A stretch of 64,000 nt of DNA from Pseudidiomarina gelatinasegens (GTDB taxonomy: Bacteria > Pseudomonadota > Gammaproteobacteria > Enterobacterales > Alteromonadaceae): assembly GCF_004025325.1 (NCBI RefSeq), contig NZ_RSFE01000002.1:248001-312000 (forward strand), given 5' to 3'. The notes beneath the pieces were generated by a model. It was not told the origin of the DNA, made no database searches, and saw only the letters and a program-made list of their open reading frames with translations. How positions within the stretch are numbered: position 1 is the stretch's first letter; every line of letters starts with the position of its first letter. Positions 33,012 to 42,001 of this stretch are shown here, one piece after another. The translations under genes and the position numbers were made by a program.

Positions 33012-34012
33012 TGCGGATTACCTTGAGTGGCCGTAACCGTCATGCTTTCACCAATGCGGCGTAAAGTATCTGCCGGCATTTTACCGACCACGGTTACTGC
33101 AAATCCATTCACGTGGGCATTAACGATTGATTCAGGCCCCTGCAATGCCAGATTAGGTAAAGCTTGGGTACGTTGATCGGTCACGTAGATTGACACTTCA
33201 GTCAACCCATCACTGTATAAAAAATAATCTGTTGGCAACGGCGTATCGTGCAGCTTACGATGATGCGCACGGCGCAGCTCGAATCCCGCCGGTAACCATT
33301 GTGGTCGTAAAGCAAACTGCAGCTCAGTTAACTGCTGTAAATCATAGAGTTTCGGTGGGCGTTGAATATCGCTGACTTCAGTCAACTGTTCAGGCAGTAC
33401 TTCCGAAAATGCAATCGACGTAACCTGCAACTGCTCCAGAATTTCACCTTGCGGTGTCATCATTTGCAGTTTCAATAACATACCCGACTCACGATCAACC
33501 CATAGGTCGTAGTGATAACGGTTGTCATCGCGACTAATTAAACGTAAATACTGCGCATTACGACCTGTCACCCGCATACCACCGCTCGCAATCACTTGGT
33601 ATTGCGCGTTAATTTGGGTAAAGGGTTTGTAGAATGCCGGCGGGATTAAACCAAAGGTTACGTCTGACTGCAGTGTATAACTGCCGCCCGCTTGTGAGTA
33701 GTAGTAGGTTTGATCACCAATACGCAAAGCCCGCGTGTCGGCGCCATTTAAATAGATAAGTAATTCAATATCGGTGTTGTGGTCGTAACTGCCGTGTAGC
33801 CACACTAATGGCTGGATGCGCTGCCCTTGTGATTGCACTAAAGTGGCTTCAAAGTTGAGACTACGAAGCGCTTTCGCCATGCGGTCAAACCAAACTTGTC
33901 CGGCATTGGCTGCGCGCTCAACACTCTCTGCACGCTCATCGGATTGTGCTACGGCACCTAATGGAGCGATTGCTACAAACCACAGCGCAATCGCGACAAC
34001 ATATTTAGTCAT
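33008..34012 (-). CDS. rseB: RseB, periplasmic regulator of RseA
   Basis: Periplasmic protein of 334 residues that binds RseA and shields it from DegS until lipopolysaccharide or misfolded proteins displace it. A signal peptide (about residues 1-22, 'YVVAIALWFVAIAPLGAVAQ') is followed by the LolA-like N-terminal domain and the smaller C-terminal MucB/RseB domain. I start it at the ATG at 34012, which overlaps the rseA stop by 8 bases. The frame stays open further upstream, but there it lies inside rseA and lacks a signal peptide. Confidence 0.93.
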   Translation of the reverse strand: MTKYVVAIALWFVAIAPLGAVAQSDERAESVERAANAGQVWFDRMAKALRSLNFEATLVQSQGQRIQPLVWLHGSYDHNTDIELLIYLNGADTRALRIGDQTYYYSQAGGSYTLQSDVTFGLIPPAFYKPFTQINAQYQVIASGGMRVTGRNAQYLRLISRDDNRYHYDLWVDRESGMLLKLQMMTPQGEILEQLQVTSIAFSEVLPEQLTEVSDIQRPPKLYDLQQLTELQFALRPQWLPAGFELRRAHHRKLHDTPLPTDYFLYSDGLTEVSIYVTDQRTQALPNLALQGPESIVNAHVNGFAVTVVGKMPADTLRRIGESMTVTATQGNPQ

Positions 34013-34649
34013 TCTGTTCTGGTAACTTCTCGACGGTTGAGCTCTCAATTTGCTGTTGCTCTTCTTTGTCTTCTTGCAGCGATAACTGCAATTGACGTTG
34101 ATGATCCAGCATGTATGAATAAAGCAACTGACGTTGTTGCGCAACTTCAGCTTCTGAAGGCGCTTGTTGCTGTTCAATCACCGTATTGTAACTTACCGGG
34201 TTACGTCCACCAAACGGATTAGTAATCAATGCAGGCGAGGTAACGCTTTGCGTTGTTTGCTGCTCATCAACAACCACCGGCTGTTGCACCGATACTACCG
34301 CAACCAACGCCACACTTGCAGCAATAGCAATACTACCAGCAGGCTTCAACCAACGGCTTGCAGCGCGTGACATCGCACCTCCGCCACTTAGTGACGGTTG
34401 CACCACCACGTTTTGTTCCTGCGCGATTTGCGCGGCCACTTGCGCACTGATGTCAATCTGTTGATTGGCTTGTGCGTCACCGCGCATAATATGGCCGACT
34501 AAGGCATAGCGTTGCCATGCAGCTTGTGCATGCTGATCATCCAATAACGCTGACAAATCAGCATCAAATGGACGTTCCGAATCAGCACCTGAATCACCAA
34601 AGTGATTATCCAGTAGTGCTGAAGCATGTTGTTTGCAACGATCAGACAT
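34005..34649 (-). CDS. rseA: RseA anti-sigma-E factor
   Basis: A 214-residue single-pass inner-membrane protein that holds RpoE inactive. The cytoplasmic anti-sigma domain (about 1-95, with 'LSALLDDQHAQAAWQRYALVGHIMRGD') is followed by one membrane span (about 103-122) and a periplasmic Gln/Glu-rich region. Release follows DegS then RseP cleavage; rseP is encoded at 56188-57543. It lies 20 bases after rpoE and overlaps rseB by 8. Confidence 0.92.
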   Translation of the reverse strand: MSDRCKQHASALLDNHFGDSGADSERPFDADLSALLDDQHAQAAWQRYALVGHIMRGDAQANQQIDISAQVAAQIAQEQNVVVQPSLSGGGAMSRAASRWLKPAGSIAIAASVALVAVVSVQQPVVVDEQQTTQSVTSPALITNPFGGRNPVSYNTVIEQQQAPSEAEVAQQRQLLYSYMLDHQRQLQLSLQEDKEEQQQIESSTVEKLPEQND

Positions 34650-34669
34650 ATAGCTTCCTCAAATTCAGT

Positions 34670-35248
34670 TTAGCGCTCTAATAACGGTCGTAATTGTTGA
34701 TCTATCGCTTCGCGAGCCCGAAAAATACGTGAGCGCACTGTACCAATAGGGCAATCCATTTCGATGGCTATTTCTTCATAGCCCAACCCGTCCATTTCTC
34801 GCAGTGTTATTGCACGGCGTAAATCTTCGGGTAAATCTTCGATGGTTCGCATAACAACGTCACGAATCTCATCCGTTAACAGCATACTCTCTGGAGAAGC
34901 ACTGTCTTTTAGTGCGCCGCTGCCTTCATAGTATTCTGCCTCATCCGCATCTACATCATTGGCTGGAGGCTTACGCCCTTGTGCCACTAAGTAGTTCTTT
35001 GCAGTGTTTACTGCGATACGGTACAACCATGTGTAAAACGCGCTATCGCCGCGAAAATTTGCCAACGCGCGATAAGCTTTTATAAATGTTTCCTGGGCTA
35101 CGTCCGGCACATCTGCTTGTTGTTTAACGTAGCGCGATATCAGACTCATCACTTTGTGTTGATGTTTTTTCACCAACAAGTCAAAGGCTCGCTGATCTCC
35201 CTGTTGTACTCTTTCCACCAGGGCTTTATCTGTTTCGTGTTCGCTCAT
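34670..35248 (-). CDS. rpoE: RpoE, extracytoplasmic stress sigma factor
   Basis: ECF sigma factor of 192 residues directing the envelope stress response. Region 2 has 'VPDVAQETFIKAYRALANFRGDSAFYTWLYRIAVNTAKNYL' (here described as one continuous recognition stretch, about residues 47-88) and region 4 has 'LRREMDGLGYEEIA'-type helix-turn-helix ending 'PIGTVRSRIFRAREAI'. It heads rpoE-rseA-rseB-rseC and is divergent from nadB. A candidate self-activated promoter is at 35312-35338. Confidence 0.97.
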   Translation of the reverse strand: MSEHETDKALVERVQQGDQRAFDLLVKKHQHKVMSLISRYVKQQADVPDVAQETFIKAYRALANFRGDSAFYTWLYRIAVNTAKNYLVAQGRKPPANDVDADEAEYYEGSGALKDSASPESMLLTDEIRDVVMRTIEDLPEDLRRAITLREMDGLGYEEIAIEMDCPIGTVRSRIFRAREAIDQQLRPLLER

Positions 35249-35311
35249 CCGAGCCCGTTCTCCTCAACCCCTAGCTACGCCAGATTTTAGGCCCGTTGCG
35301 TACTTGCAAAG

Positions 35312-35338
35312 TATGACCTAAGTGTTCGTAAAAAGTTC
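35312..35338 (-). promoter_or_regulatory. Candidate sigma-E promoter of rpoE
   Basis: On the minus strand, -35 GAACTT (35338-35333), a 16-base spacer, and -10 TCATA (35316-35312). This resembles the sigma-E consensus (GGAACTT and a TCnnA-type -10). It lies 64 bases upstream of the rpoE start, where an autoregulatory promoter is expected. Confidence 0.65.
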
Positions 35339-35443
35339 GCAAAAAAAATTCAAAAGAGTAAAATCGCTTCTATTCCTTTGGCAATTCAGCGGGATAACAC
35401 CCTGTAGTAACGTGTTGTCACGCAAATTTATCCCACATACTTT

Positions 35444-37045
35444 ATGGAACATATGTCTCATTATCAATGCGATGTTTTAATTATCGGCAGCGGTGCAGCA
35501 GGTTTAACCCTAGCTTTGCAATTGGCTGACCACGCACAAGTCACCGTGCTTTCTAAAGGTCCCCTTACAGAAGGTTCGACCTATTATGCGCAAGGTGGCA
35601 TTGCGGCTGTTTTCGATGAGAATGATAGCATTGAAAGCCATGTTGAGGACACTTTAGTTGCCGGTGCGGGATTATGTGACTTAGCCGCTGTGGAATTCAC
35701 TACAGGGCATGCCAAAGAGAGTCTACAATGGCTTATTGATATTGGCGTGGGCTTCGATCGCGTTGACGATGGCCAGTTTCACCTCAACCAGGAAGGTGGC
35801 CACAGTCACCGTCGCATTCTGCATGCAGCGGATGCCACCGGGCGCGCTGTGCAAACAACATTAGTTGAACAAACCAAATTGCATCCAAATATTACCATCA
35901 TCGAACGTGTCAATGCTGTTGATTTAATTACCAACAAACACTTAGGTGGTGATCGACATTGTTACGGCGCGTATATTTGGAATCGTGTTACGCAGCAGGT
36001 TGAAACGGTTGCTGCACGCTTCGTTGCACTGTGTACAGGCGGTGCCAGCAAGGTTTATCAATACACCAGCAATCCCGACGTTGCCAGCGGTGACGGTATC
36101 GCCATGGCATGGCGCGCTGGCTGCCGCGTTGCCAACATGGAATTCAATCAGTTTCATCCAACTTGCTTGTTTCACCCTAACGCACAATCATTTCTGCTAA
36201 CCGAAGCTTTACGCGGTGAAGGTGCCTATTTACGCCGCCCTGATGGCTCGCGTTTTATGCCTGACTTTCACCCTGCGGCGGAGCTTGCCCCGCGCGACGT
36301 GGTTGCCCGCGCTATCGACTATGAAATGAAACGGCTTGGCGCAGACTGTATGTTCTTGGATATTTCTCATAAACCGAAAGCTTTCATTCAAGAACATTTT
36401 CCAAATATTTATGATAAGTGCTTAAGTTTAGGTATTGATATCAGCCGTGAGCCAATGCCTGTGGTGCCTGCAGCGCACTACACCTGTGGCGGGGTGAAAA
36501 CTGATTTGCAGGCGCGCACCGATATCGCCAACCTCTATGCCATCGGTGAAGTGGCCTACACGGGTCTGCATGGCGCAAACCGAATGGCGAGCAATTCACT
36601 ACTTGAGTGTTTGGTGTTTGCACGTTCTGCCGCAAAAGACATTATTGAACAGTTGCACGACAAACCACTGCGCACTGACCTGCCCGCTTGGGATGAAAGT
36701 CAGGTGAACGATTCGGATGAAGAAGTCATTATTCAGCACAATTGGCACGAGCTGCGCTTATTTATGTGGGATTATGTAGGAATTGTGCGTACTGACAAAC
36801 GGTTACAGCGTGCATTGCGCCGTATAGAGCTGTTACAGCAAGAAATTCACGACTATTACAGCAATTTCAAGGTCAGCAATAATTTACTGGAGCTGCGTAA
36901 TTTGGTGCAAGTAGCGGAGTTAATTGTTCGCAGCGCCATGGAACGCAAAGAGAGCCGTGGGCTGCACTACAATCTCGACCACCCTGATTTACTCCCTGAG
37001 GCGCAGCCGACCATACTGGCGCCAGCGCAACAAAAACCGAGCTAA
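35444..37045 (+). CDS. nadB: L-aspartate oxidase
   Basis: Flavoprotein of 533 residues that oxidises L-aspartate to iminoaspartate, the first step of de novo NAD synthesis, using fumarate or oxygen as acceptor. The FAD-binding N-terminus is [15 protein letters not shown], followed by '[13 protein letters not shown]', 'HPTCLF', '[13 protein letters not shown]' and '[10 protein letters not shown]'. Two starts are possible, 35444 and 35453; the second has GGA close upstream. It is divergent from rpoE as in E. coli, and its last 57 bases overlap the convergent ygfX-like gene. Confidence 0.96.
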   Translation: MEHMSHYQCDVLIIGSGAAGLTLALQLADHAQVTVLSKGPLTEGSTYYAQGGIAAVFDENDSIESHVEDTLVAGAGLCDLAAVEFTTGHAKESLQWLIDIGVGFDRVDDGQFHLNQEGGHSHRRILHAADATGRAVQTTLVEQTKLHPNITIIERVNAVDLITNKHLGGDRHCYGAYIWNRVTQQVETVAARFVALCTGGASKVYQYTSNPDVASGDGIAMAWRAGCRVANMEFNQFHPTCLFHPNAQSFLLTEALRGEGAYLRRPDGSRFMPDFHPAAELAPRDVVARAIDYEMKRLGADCMFLDISHKPKAFIQEHFPNIYDKCLSLGIDISREPMPVVPAAHYTCGGVKTDLQARTDIANLYAIGEVAYTGLHGANRMASNSLLECLVFARSAAKDIIEQLHDKPLRTDLPAWDESQVNDSDEEVIIQHNWHELRLFMWDYVGIVRTDKRLQRALRRIELLQQEIHDYYSNFKVSNNLLELRNLVQVAELIVRSAMERKESRGLHYNLDHPDLLPEAQPTILAPAQQKPS

Positions 37046-37288
37046 CCTTCGAAAAGCAGCATCACCAAGCCAACTGCGTTGTAACCATACCCAACGCCTT
37101 GGCTTGTTGGGGGCATGCAGAATAATCAAAGCGCCCCAAGGGGTGACCCAACTGAGTGGCTGCACATACCAACGTTGTTGATCTAAGTCGGCAAGTTGCA
37201 ACCATTCGCCAGTGTCACAGTCGATACCCCACACGCACGTTGGCATAGGCAGCCAACGCCATGGCGTGACAGCCAATTGCCAGAGCAT
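36989..37288 (-). CDS. Short YgfX-like protein downstream of sdhE
   Basis: A 99-residue Trp/Arg-rich protein in the ygfX (cptA) position next to sdhE. The C-terminal half ('[22 protein letters not shown]') resembles the end of E. coli YgfX. That protein is about 135 residues with two N-terminal membrane spans; here no such span is visible. Its ATG (37288) directly follows the sdhE stop TAA and is in the same frame, so no upstream extension is possible. It overlaps the 3' end of nadB by 57 bases. Function is uncertain; YgfX has been described as a toxin affecting cell shape. Confidence 0.6.
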   Translation of the reverse strand: MLWQLAVTPWRWLPMPTCVWGIDCDTGEWLQLADLDQQRWYVQPLSWVTPWGALIILHAPNKPRRWVWLQRSWLGDAAFRRLARFLLRWRQYGRLRLRE

Positions 37289-37561
37289 TTAAACCTTAAC
37301 GCGACTTAAAATGTACGCCACCATTGCTGCTAACTCAGGGTCTTCGCACTTCTGATGCCCCATAAACCAAGCAAACAAATCCGGGTCGTCACAGGTTAAC
37401 AAGCGGCGAAAGGCTTCTTGTTGCTGAGCATCAAGGTCATCGTACGCCTCTTCTACGAACGGCATGAACAAAACATCAAGCTCTAACATGCCGCGGCGGC
37501 AAGCCCAACGCAAACGGTTCTTGTTTTTTAGCGTATCGGCATCTTGTTGCAACTTTTCCAT
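37289..37561 (-). CDS. sdhE: SdhE (YgfY/CptB), FAD assembly factor
   Basis: A 90-residue helical protein that helps attach FAD covalently to succinate dehydrogenase and fumarate reductase. The RGxxE signature is RRGMLELD (about residues 22-29), matching the functional RGMRELD in E. coli. The length matches the family (about 88). It faces away from ygfZ, another protein of flavin/Fe-S assembly, 107 bases apart, the arrangement seen in E. coli (ygfX-sdhE divergent from ygfZ). Confidence 0.93.
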   Translation of the reverse strand: MEKLQQDADTLKNKNRLRWACRRGMLELDVLFMPFVEEAYDDLDAQQQEAFRRLLTCDDPDLFAWFMGHQKCEDPELAAMVAYILSRVKV

Positions 37562-37668
37562 GCGAATCCTTTTTTCTTAACAAAAATAGCGAGTACAAGA
37601 CAAAACGGCTTGTATAATGAAATATCATCCCCATCTATTTCGATATCGATGAGAAAACGAGGTTTATT

Positions 37669-38613
37669 GTGTTAGATACAGAGTTTACCAAAGCTCCGCC
37701 AGAATACGTAACGGTTTCCTTAAAGGATTACGGTGTAATCAGCCTAACTGGCCCACAAACTGATGATTTTTTGCAGGGGCAACTGACCTGCGACCTCAAG
37801 CAGCTTGCGGATAACCAGTGGCAGTATGGTGCGCACTGTGACAACAAAGGCAAGGCTATGAGTACCTTGTTCGTTACTCGCTGTGCTGACAGTGTGTTAT
37901 TGATTACCCACAAAGACGCGATAGCGGCTAGCTTAGCCCAGTTACAAAAATACGGCGTATTTAGCCAAACTGAAATCATTGATGCGACAAACATATATTC
38001 GCTGTTTGGAATATTTGGTACCGCGGCCCCAGCGCGCCTTGCCGAATGGATTGACCAGCCGCTTGATGTTGAACACCAACAAGCGGTTACATCAATCAGT
38101 GACGGCGTGGTGCTAACCTTGGGAAACCATCCTGATCAGTACATTCTGGTCACGAAACGTGATAACTTTCCGACTAATTCTGATATGGATTACTGGAATG
38201 CCCTTGAAATTGAGCGTGGTCGCCCCACCTTAGTTTCAGGTACACTATTGGAGTATGTGCCCCAGATGCTGAACGTTCAGGCGTTCCATGGCATCAGTTT
38301 TACCAAGGGGTGTTATATCGGCCAAGAGACCATCGCTCGGATGAAATATCTGGGCAAGCAGAAGCGGGCAATGTTTCGTTTGGTTGGCCAAGGTAAAGCT
38401 GTTGATGCGGGTGCTACCGTTGAACAGCAACTTGGTGAAAACTGGCGACGTGCCGGTACGGTAATTAACGCAGTGAGCCGTACTGACAATCAACTTGATT
38501 TACTGGCGGTGCTGCCGAGCGACATAGAGGCAGACACGAAGCTACGAATCAAGAATGATGACGCGAGTCTTTTGGAAATTTACCCACTGCCTTATAACTT
38601 GGATGAATCATGA
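37669..38613 (+). CDS. ygfZ: YgfZ, folate-binding Fe-S assembly factor
   Basis: A 314-residue protein of the GcvT-like folate-binding family, aiding maturation of certain iron-sulfur enzymes such as MiaB. The diagnostic motif is KGCYIGQETIARM (Cys essential). The fold follows the aminomethyltransferase pattern without its catalytic residues. The start is GTG at 37669 with GAGG 6 bases upstream; a TATAAT -10 is at 37613-37618. It overlaps slyD by 4 bases (ATGA). Confidence 0.93.
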   Translation: MLDTEFTKAPPEYVTVSLKDYGVISLTGPQTDDFLQGQLTCDLKQLADNQWQYGAHCDNKGKAMSTLFVTRCADSVLLITHKDAIAASLAQLQKYGVFSQTEIIDATNIYSLFGIFGTAAPARLAEWIDQPLDVEHQQAVTSISDGVVLTLGNHPDQYILVTKRDNFPTNSDMDYWNALEIERGRPTLVSGTLLEYVPQMLNVQAFHGISFTKGCYIGQETIARMKYLGKQKRAMFRLVGQGKAVDAGATVEQQLGENWRRAGTVINAVSRTDNQLDLLAVLPSDIEADTKLRIKNDDASLLEIYPLPYNLDES

Positions 38614-39098
38614 GTCAAACTATTAGCCAGGACAAAGTCGTTGGAATTCACTACACCGTGAAAACCACTGAAGGCCAAGTACTGGATCAATCAAAAGAAG
38701 GTCAACCACTACAGTTCATTTTTGGTCGTGGCATGTTGATCAAAGGCTTGGAAAACGCACTTGATGGAAAAGCAACTGGCGACAAATTTGAAGCTGAAAT
38801 TCAACCAGCTGACGCCTATGGCGATCGTCATGACGGCCTTATTCAAACCGTTCCACGTACGCTGTTCGGCGACAACGAAGTAGCCGTTGGCATGCAGTTC
38901 CGTGCAAGTACTGACGCTGGTGAACAGTCTGTGATGATCGTTGACGTGAGCGACGACGAAGTAACCGTAGACGGTAATCACCCATTAGCAGGCACTACTC
39001 TGAACTTTGACGTAGAAGTTGTAGAAGTTCGTGATGCTGATCCGGCTGAATTAGACCACGGCCACGTGCATACAGATGGCAATCATAACCACGACTAA
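38610..39098 (+). CDS. slyD: SlyD-type FKBP peptidyl-prolyl isomerase
   Basis: A cytoplasmic FKBP-family isomerase and chaperone of 162 residues. The catalytic FKBP part ('IHYTVKTTEGQVLDQSKEG', 'LIKGLENAL') has the IF (insert-in-flap) chaperone domain (about residues 70-120). The His-rich tail (HGHVHTDGNHNHD) binds nickel or other metals, as in SlyD. The tail is shorter than E. coli SlyD's 50-residue one. It is translationally coupled to ygfZ. Confidence 0.9.
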   Translation: MSQTISQDKVVGIHYTVKTTEGQVLDQSKEGQPLQFIFGRGMLIKGLENALDGKATGDKFEAEIQPADAYGDRHDGLIQTVPRTLFGDNEVAVGMQFRASTDAGEQSVMIVDVSDDEVTVDGNHPLAGTTLNFDVEVVEVRDADPAELDHGHVHTDGNHNHD

Positions 39099-39127
39099 TG
39101 GTTCTATGAATGCATGCAAGAATGCAT

Positions 39128-39157
39128 AAAAAAAACGCACCTTCGGGTGCGTTTTTT
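39128..39157. terminator. Intrinsic terminator after slyD, UUCG loop
   Basis: A 7-bp stem ACGCACC/GGTGCGT closed by TTCG loop, continued by A/T pairs and a T run (39152-39157). It lies 29 bases after the slyD stop. The flanking A run makes it symmetric. Confidence 0.93.
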
Positions 39158-39210
39158 GTTTCTAATTCGGCGTATACTATCAGCATTATTAACCACATTT
39201 AGAGCTCAAT

Positions 39211-40362
39211 ATGGCCAATAAAACCTACAATTACAGCCAGCAAACTGCCCTTGCCCAAGCGTTGGGTAAAATTGATCACGAAACGCAAGGTGTCGTACTA
39301 CCCATTCATGTTGCCACCACGTATATTCGCGGTGCCGACAACACCTACCCAAGTGGCAACGTGTACTCGCGTGCCGACAACCCAACCTATAAGCCCGTAG
39401 AGCAGCTTTTATGTCAACTCGAGCAAGGTGACCAGGCTTTATTGTTTGGTTCAGGCATGGCTGCAGCGACAGCCGTATTCTTAGGTTTAAAACCTGGTGA
39501 CCATGTACTTGCGCCCGTTGTCATGTATTGGTCATTGCGTAATTGGTTGCTTAACTTTGCAACGGACTGGGGCTTGAATGTTGAGTTTGTTGATATGACC
39601 GACTTACAGCAGGTGTCAAAAGCAATTCAAACCAATAAAACCAAATTGGTTTGGTTGGAGACTCCGGGCAATCCAATGTGGACCATCAGTGATATTGCCG
39701 CTATCAGTGAACTTGCCCATCAAGCGGGTGCATATCTCGCCGTAGACTCAACCTGCGCAACGCCACTGCTGACGCAACCACTCACCTTAGGTGCTGATAT
39801 TGTGATGCACTCGGCCACCAAATATCTAAATGGCCATTCAGACGTGATCGCCGGCACCCTGATTTGTAAAACGGACAACGACTATTGGCAACGGATTCGC
39901 GCAGTGCGAGCCCAAGGCGGTGCGGTACCCAGCCCCCATGACGCGGCGCAACTGCTGCGTGGTATGCGCACTATGCATTTACGGGTACGCGAAGCGTGCA
40001 CCAATGCCATGTTCTTAGCTGAACAACTGCAGCAGCACCCACAAATCGTCGAGGTTCTTTACCCCGGTTTACCGAGCTTTAGCGGCCATGAAACGGCCAG
40101 AAAACAAATGCACGGCGGTTATGGCGGCATGCTCTCCATTCGCGTTAAAGGCGGCGAGAAAGCAGCGGTTCATTTAGCCGCCAACACCAAGTTATGGAAA
40201 CGCGCCACCTCGCTCGGCGGCGTTGAGAGTTTAATCGAGCACCGTGCGAGCGTTGAAGGTCAAGGCACACCCTGCCCGCCTGATTTGTTGCGCTTATCCG
40301 CCGGTATTGAAGATAAACACGAACTCTTAAACGACTTATTACAAGCGCTCCCCAAAGCCTAA
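39211..40362 (+). CDS. Cys/Met metabolism PLP-dependent enzyme (cystathionine gamma-synthase/lyase family)
   Basis: PLP enzyme of 383 residues. The PLP-binding Lys is K204 in SATKYLNGHSD, with D179 (AVDSTCATP) contacting the pyridine ring, and YSRADNPT in the N-terminal part. The usual Y-G-(G/P)-T segment is replaced by YWSLR around Y106, so the substrate specificity is unclear. Candidates include cystathionine beta-lyase, gamma-synthase and methionine gamma-lyase. A TATACT -10 lies at 39173-39178. It stands alone between two terminators; no sulfur-metabolism neighbours. Confidence 0.85.
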   Translation: MANKTYNYSQQTALAQALGKIDHETQGVVLPIHVATTYIRGADNTYPSGNVYSRADNPTYKPVEQLLCQLEQGDQALLFGSGMAAATAVFLGLKPGDHVLAPVVMYWSLRNWLLNFATDWGLNVEFVDMTDLQQVSKAIQTNKTKLVWLETPGNPMWTISDIAAISELAHQAGAYLAVDSTCATPLLTQPLTLGADIVMHSATKYLNGHSDVIAGTLICKTDNDYWQRIRAVRAQGGAVPSPHDAAQLLRGMRTMHLRVREACTNAMFLAEQLQQHPQIVEVLYPGLPSFSGHETARKQMHGGYGGMLSIRVKGGEKAAVHLAANTKLWKRATSLGGVESLIEHRASVEGQGTPCPPDLLRLSAGIEDKHELLNDLLQALPKA

Positions 40363-40380
40363 CGAGTTATTCGTCAAATA

Positions 40381-40406
40381 AAAAACCCGGCGTAAAACGC
40401 CGGGTT
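40381..40406 (-). terminator. Intrinsic terminator of lysS, convergent with the PLP gene
   Basis: A 9-bp stem AACCCGGCG/CGCCGGGTT with a 5-base loop (TAAAA); on the minus strand it is followed by a T run (complement of 40385-40376). It is flanked by inverted arms GTTATTCG (40366-40373) and CGAATAAC (40408-40415), so a longer cruciform is possible. It probably stops both converging transcripts. Confidence 0.88.
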
Positions 40407-40409
40407 ACG

Positions 40410-40444
40410 AATAACCGATAACCAATAACCAATAACCAATAACG
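40410..40444. repeat. Five tandem heptamers, consensus AATAACC
   Basis: Units at 40410, 40417, 40424, 40431 and 40438; the second begins G and the last ends G. They fill the gap between the terminator and the lysS stop. A two-unit version (reverse complement, TTATTCG) sits beside the putP terminator at 6101-6114. Confidence 0.85.
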
Positions 40445-40448
40445 TTTT

Positions 40449-41966
40449 TTAGTTTTTCGGCCGCATGTGTGGGAACAACAACACATCACGAATTGACGGC
40501 GAATCAGTTAATAGCATAACCAAACGGTCAATACCGATGCCCTCTCCGGCTGTTGGCGGCAACCCGTGCTCAAGCGCTGTGACATAGTCTTCGTCATAGA
40601 ACATGGCTTCGTCATCACCCGCTTCTTTTTGTTGAACTTGCTCACGGAAACGTTCTGCTTGGTCTTCCGCATCATTCAACTCTGAGAAGCCATTAGCCAA
40701 CTCGCGGCCACCGACAAAAAATTCGAATCGGTCGGTAATGAATGGGTCGTTATCGTTACGACGCGCCAGCGGTGATACTTCCGCTGGGTAGGCGGTAATA
40801 AAGGTAGGCTGAATTAATTTATGTTCAGCAACTTCTTCAAATATTTCAATTTGAACCTTGCCCAAGCCCCAGTTCGGCTTCACCTTAATACCTAACGATT
40901 CAGCCAATGCGGTGGCCTGCTCCAGCGTACTAAGTTGTGCCGCTGTGGCGGTCGGTAAATGCTCCAAAATGGCTTCGTTTACCGTCATACGTGTAAACGG
41001 TTTACTGAAGTCATACTGCACGCCTTCACTTTCAAATTGCGCTGAGCCGAGAATTTCTGTGGTCATGCCACGCAGCATGTCTTCGGTGAGATCCATCAGA
41101 TCATTGAAGTCTGCATAGGCCCAGTAAAACTCAAGCATGGTGAATTCTGGATTGTGGCGCGTTGATAATCCTTCATTACGGAAGTTACGGTTTATCTCGA
41201 AAACCTTCTCAAAACCGCCAACAACTAAGCGTTTCAGATAAAGTTCTGGCGCAATTCGCAGGTACAATTCCATATCCAACGCATTGTGGTGCGTGGAAAA
41301 CGGACGCGCTGCAGCGCCGCCAGGAATGGTTTGCATCATTGGTGTTTCTACTTCCAAGAACTGCTTGGCGATGAAGTAACGGCGAATGTAATCCACCACT
41401 TTTGAACGCACAATAAAGGTCTTACGTGATTCTTGGTTGGTAATTAAATCAAGGTAGCGCTGGCGGTAACGCATTTCTTGGTCTGATAACCCGTGAAATT
41501 TATCTGGTAGTGGGCGCAAAGCCTTGGTCAGCAAACGCACATCATCAACTTGCACACTTAATTCACCGGTTCCGGTAATAAACAACGTGCCACTTGCGCC
41601 AACAATGTCACCTAAGTCCCATTTTTTGAATTCTTCGTTATAGAAGCCTTCAGCAAGGTTGTCACGCGCTACGTACAACTGTATCTGCCCCGACATATCC
41701 TGAATGGTGGCAAAGCTTGCTTTACCCATGATACGACGCGTCATCATACGACCCGCAACGTTCACCCGAATTGCCTTCGCCGCCAGTTCCTCTTTATCAG
41801 AGCCGTCATAGGCTTCATGCAACTCAGCCGCTAAGCTATCACGGCGGAAATCATTCGGAAATGCCACGCCTCGCTCGCGCAACGCAGCAAGCTTTGCCTT
41901 ACGCTGGGCGATCTGTTCGTTTACGTCCAACTCGGGGGCTTGCGTTTTATCGTTCATGTAATTCAT
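40449..41966 (-). CDS. lysS: Lysyl-tRNA synthetase, class II
   Basis: A 505-residue class IIb synthetase. The N-terminal OB-fold anticodon domain ('[21 protein letters not shown]') is followed by motif 1, motif 2 ('[24 protein letters not shown]', about residues 250-273) and motif 3 ('[11 protein letters not shown]'). The start is either 41966 or 41957. It closes the xerD-dsbC-recJ-prfB-lysS run, 35 bases after prfB, and ends at the hairpin at 40381-40406. Confidence 0.98.
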   Translation of the reverse strand: MNYMNDKTQAPELDVNEQIAQRKAKLAALRERGVAFPNDFRRDSLAAELHEAYDGSDKEELAAKAIRVNVAGRMMTRRIMGKASFATIQDMSGQIQLYVARDNLAEGFYNEEFKKWDLGDIVGASGTLFITGTGELSVQVDDVRLLTKALRPLPDKFHGLSDQEMRYRQRYLDLITNQESRKTFIVRSKVVDYIRRYFIAKQFLEVETPMMQTIPGGAAARPFSTHHNALDMELYLRIAPELYLKRLVVGGFEKVFEINRNFRNEGLSTRHNPEFTMLEFYWAYADFNDLMDLTEDMLRGMTTEILGSAQFESEGVQYDFSKPFTRMTVNEAILEHLPTATAAQLSTLEQATALAESLGIKVKPNWGLGKVQIEIFEEVAEHKLIQPTFITAYPAEVSPLARRNDNDPFITDRFEFFVGGRELANGFSELNDAEDQAERFREQVQQKEAGDDEAMFYDEDYVTALEHGLPPTAGEGIGIDRLVMLLTDSPSIRDVLLFPHMRPKN

Positions 41967-42001
41967 CCTCTTTCGTCACAGTTATTACTGTGAGACTAAA
42001 C

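Noticed and set aside
34013-34177. Upstream extension of the rseB frame
   Set aside because: It lies inside rseA, lacks a signal peptide at its start and gives a basic Cys-rich tail unlike RseB. The ATG at 34012 gives a proper signal peptide.
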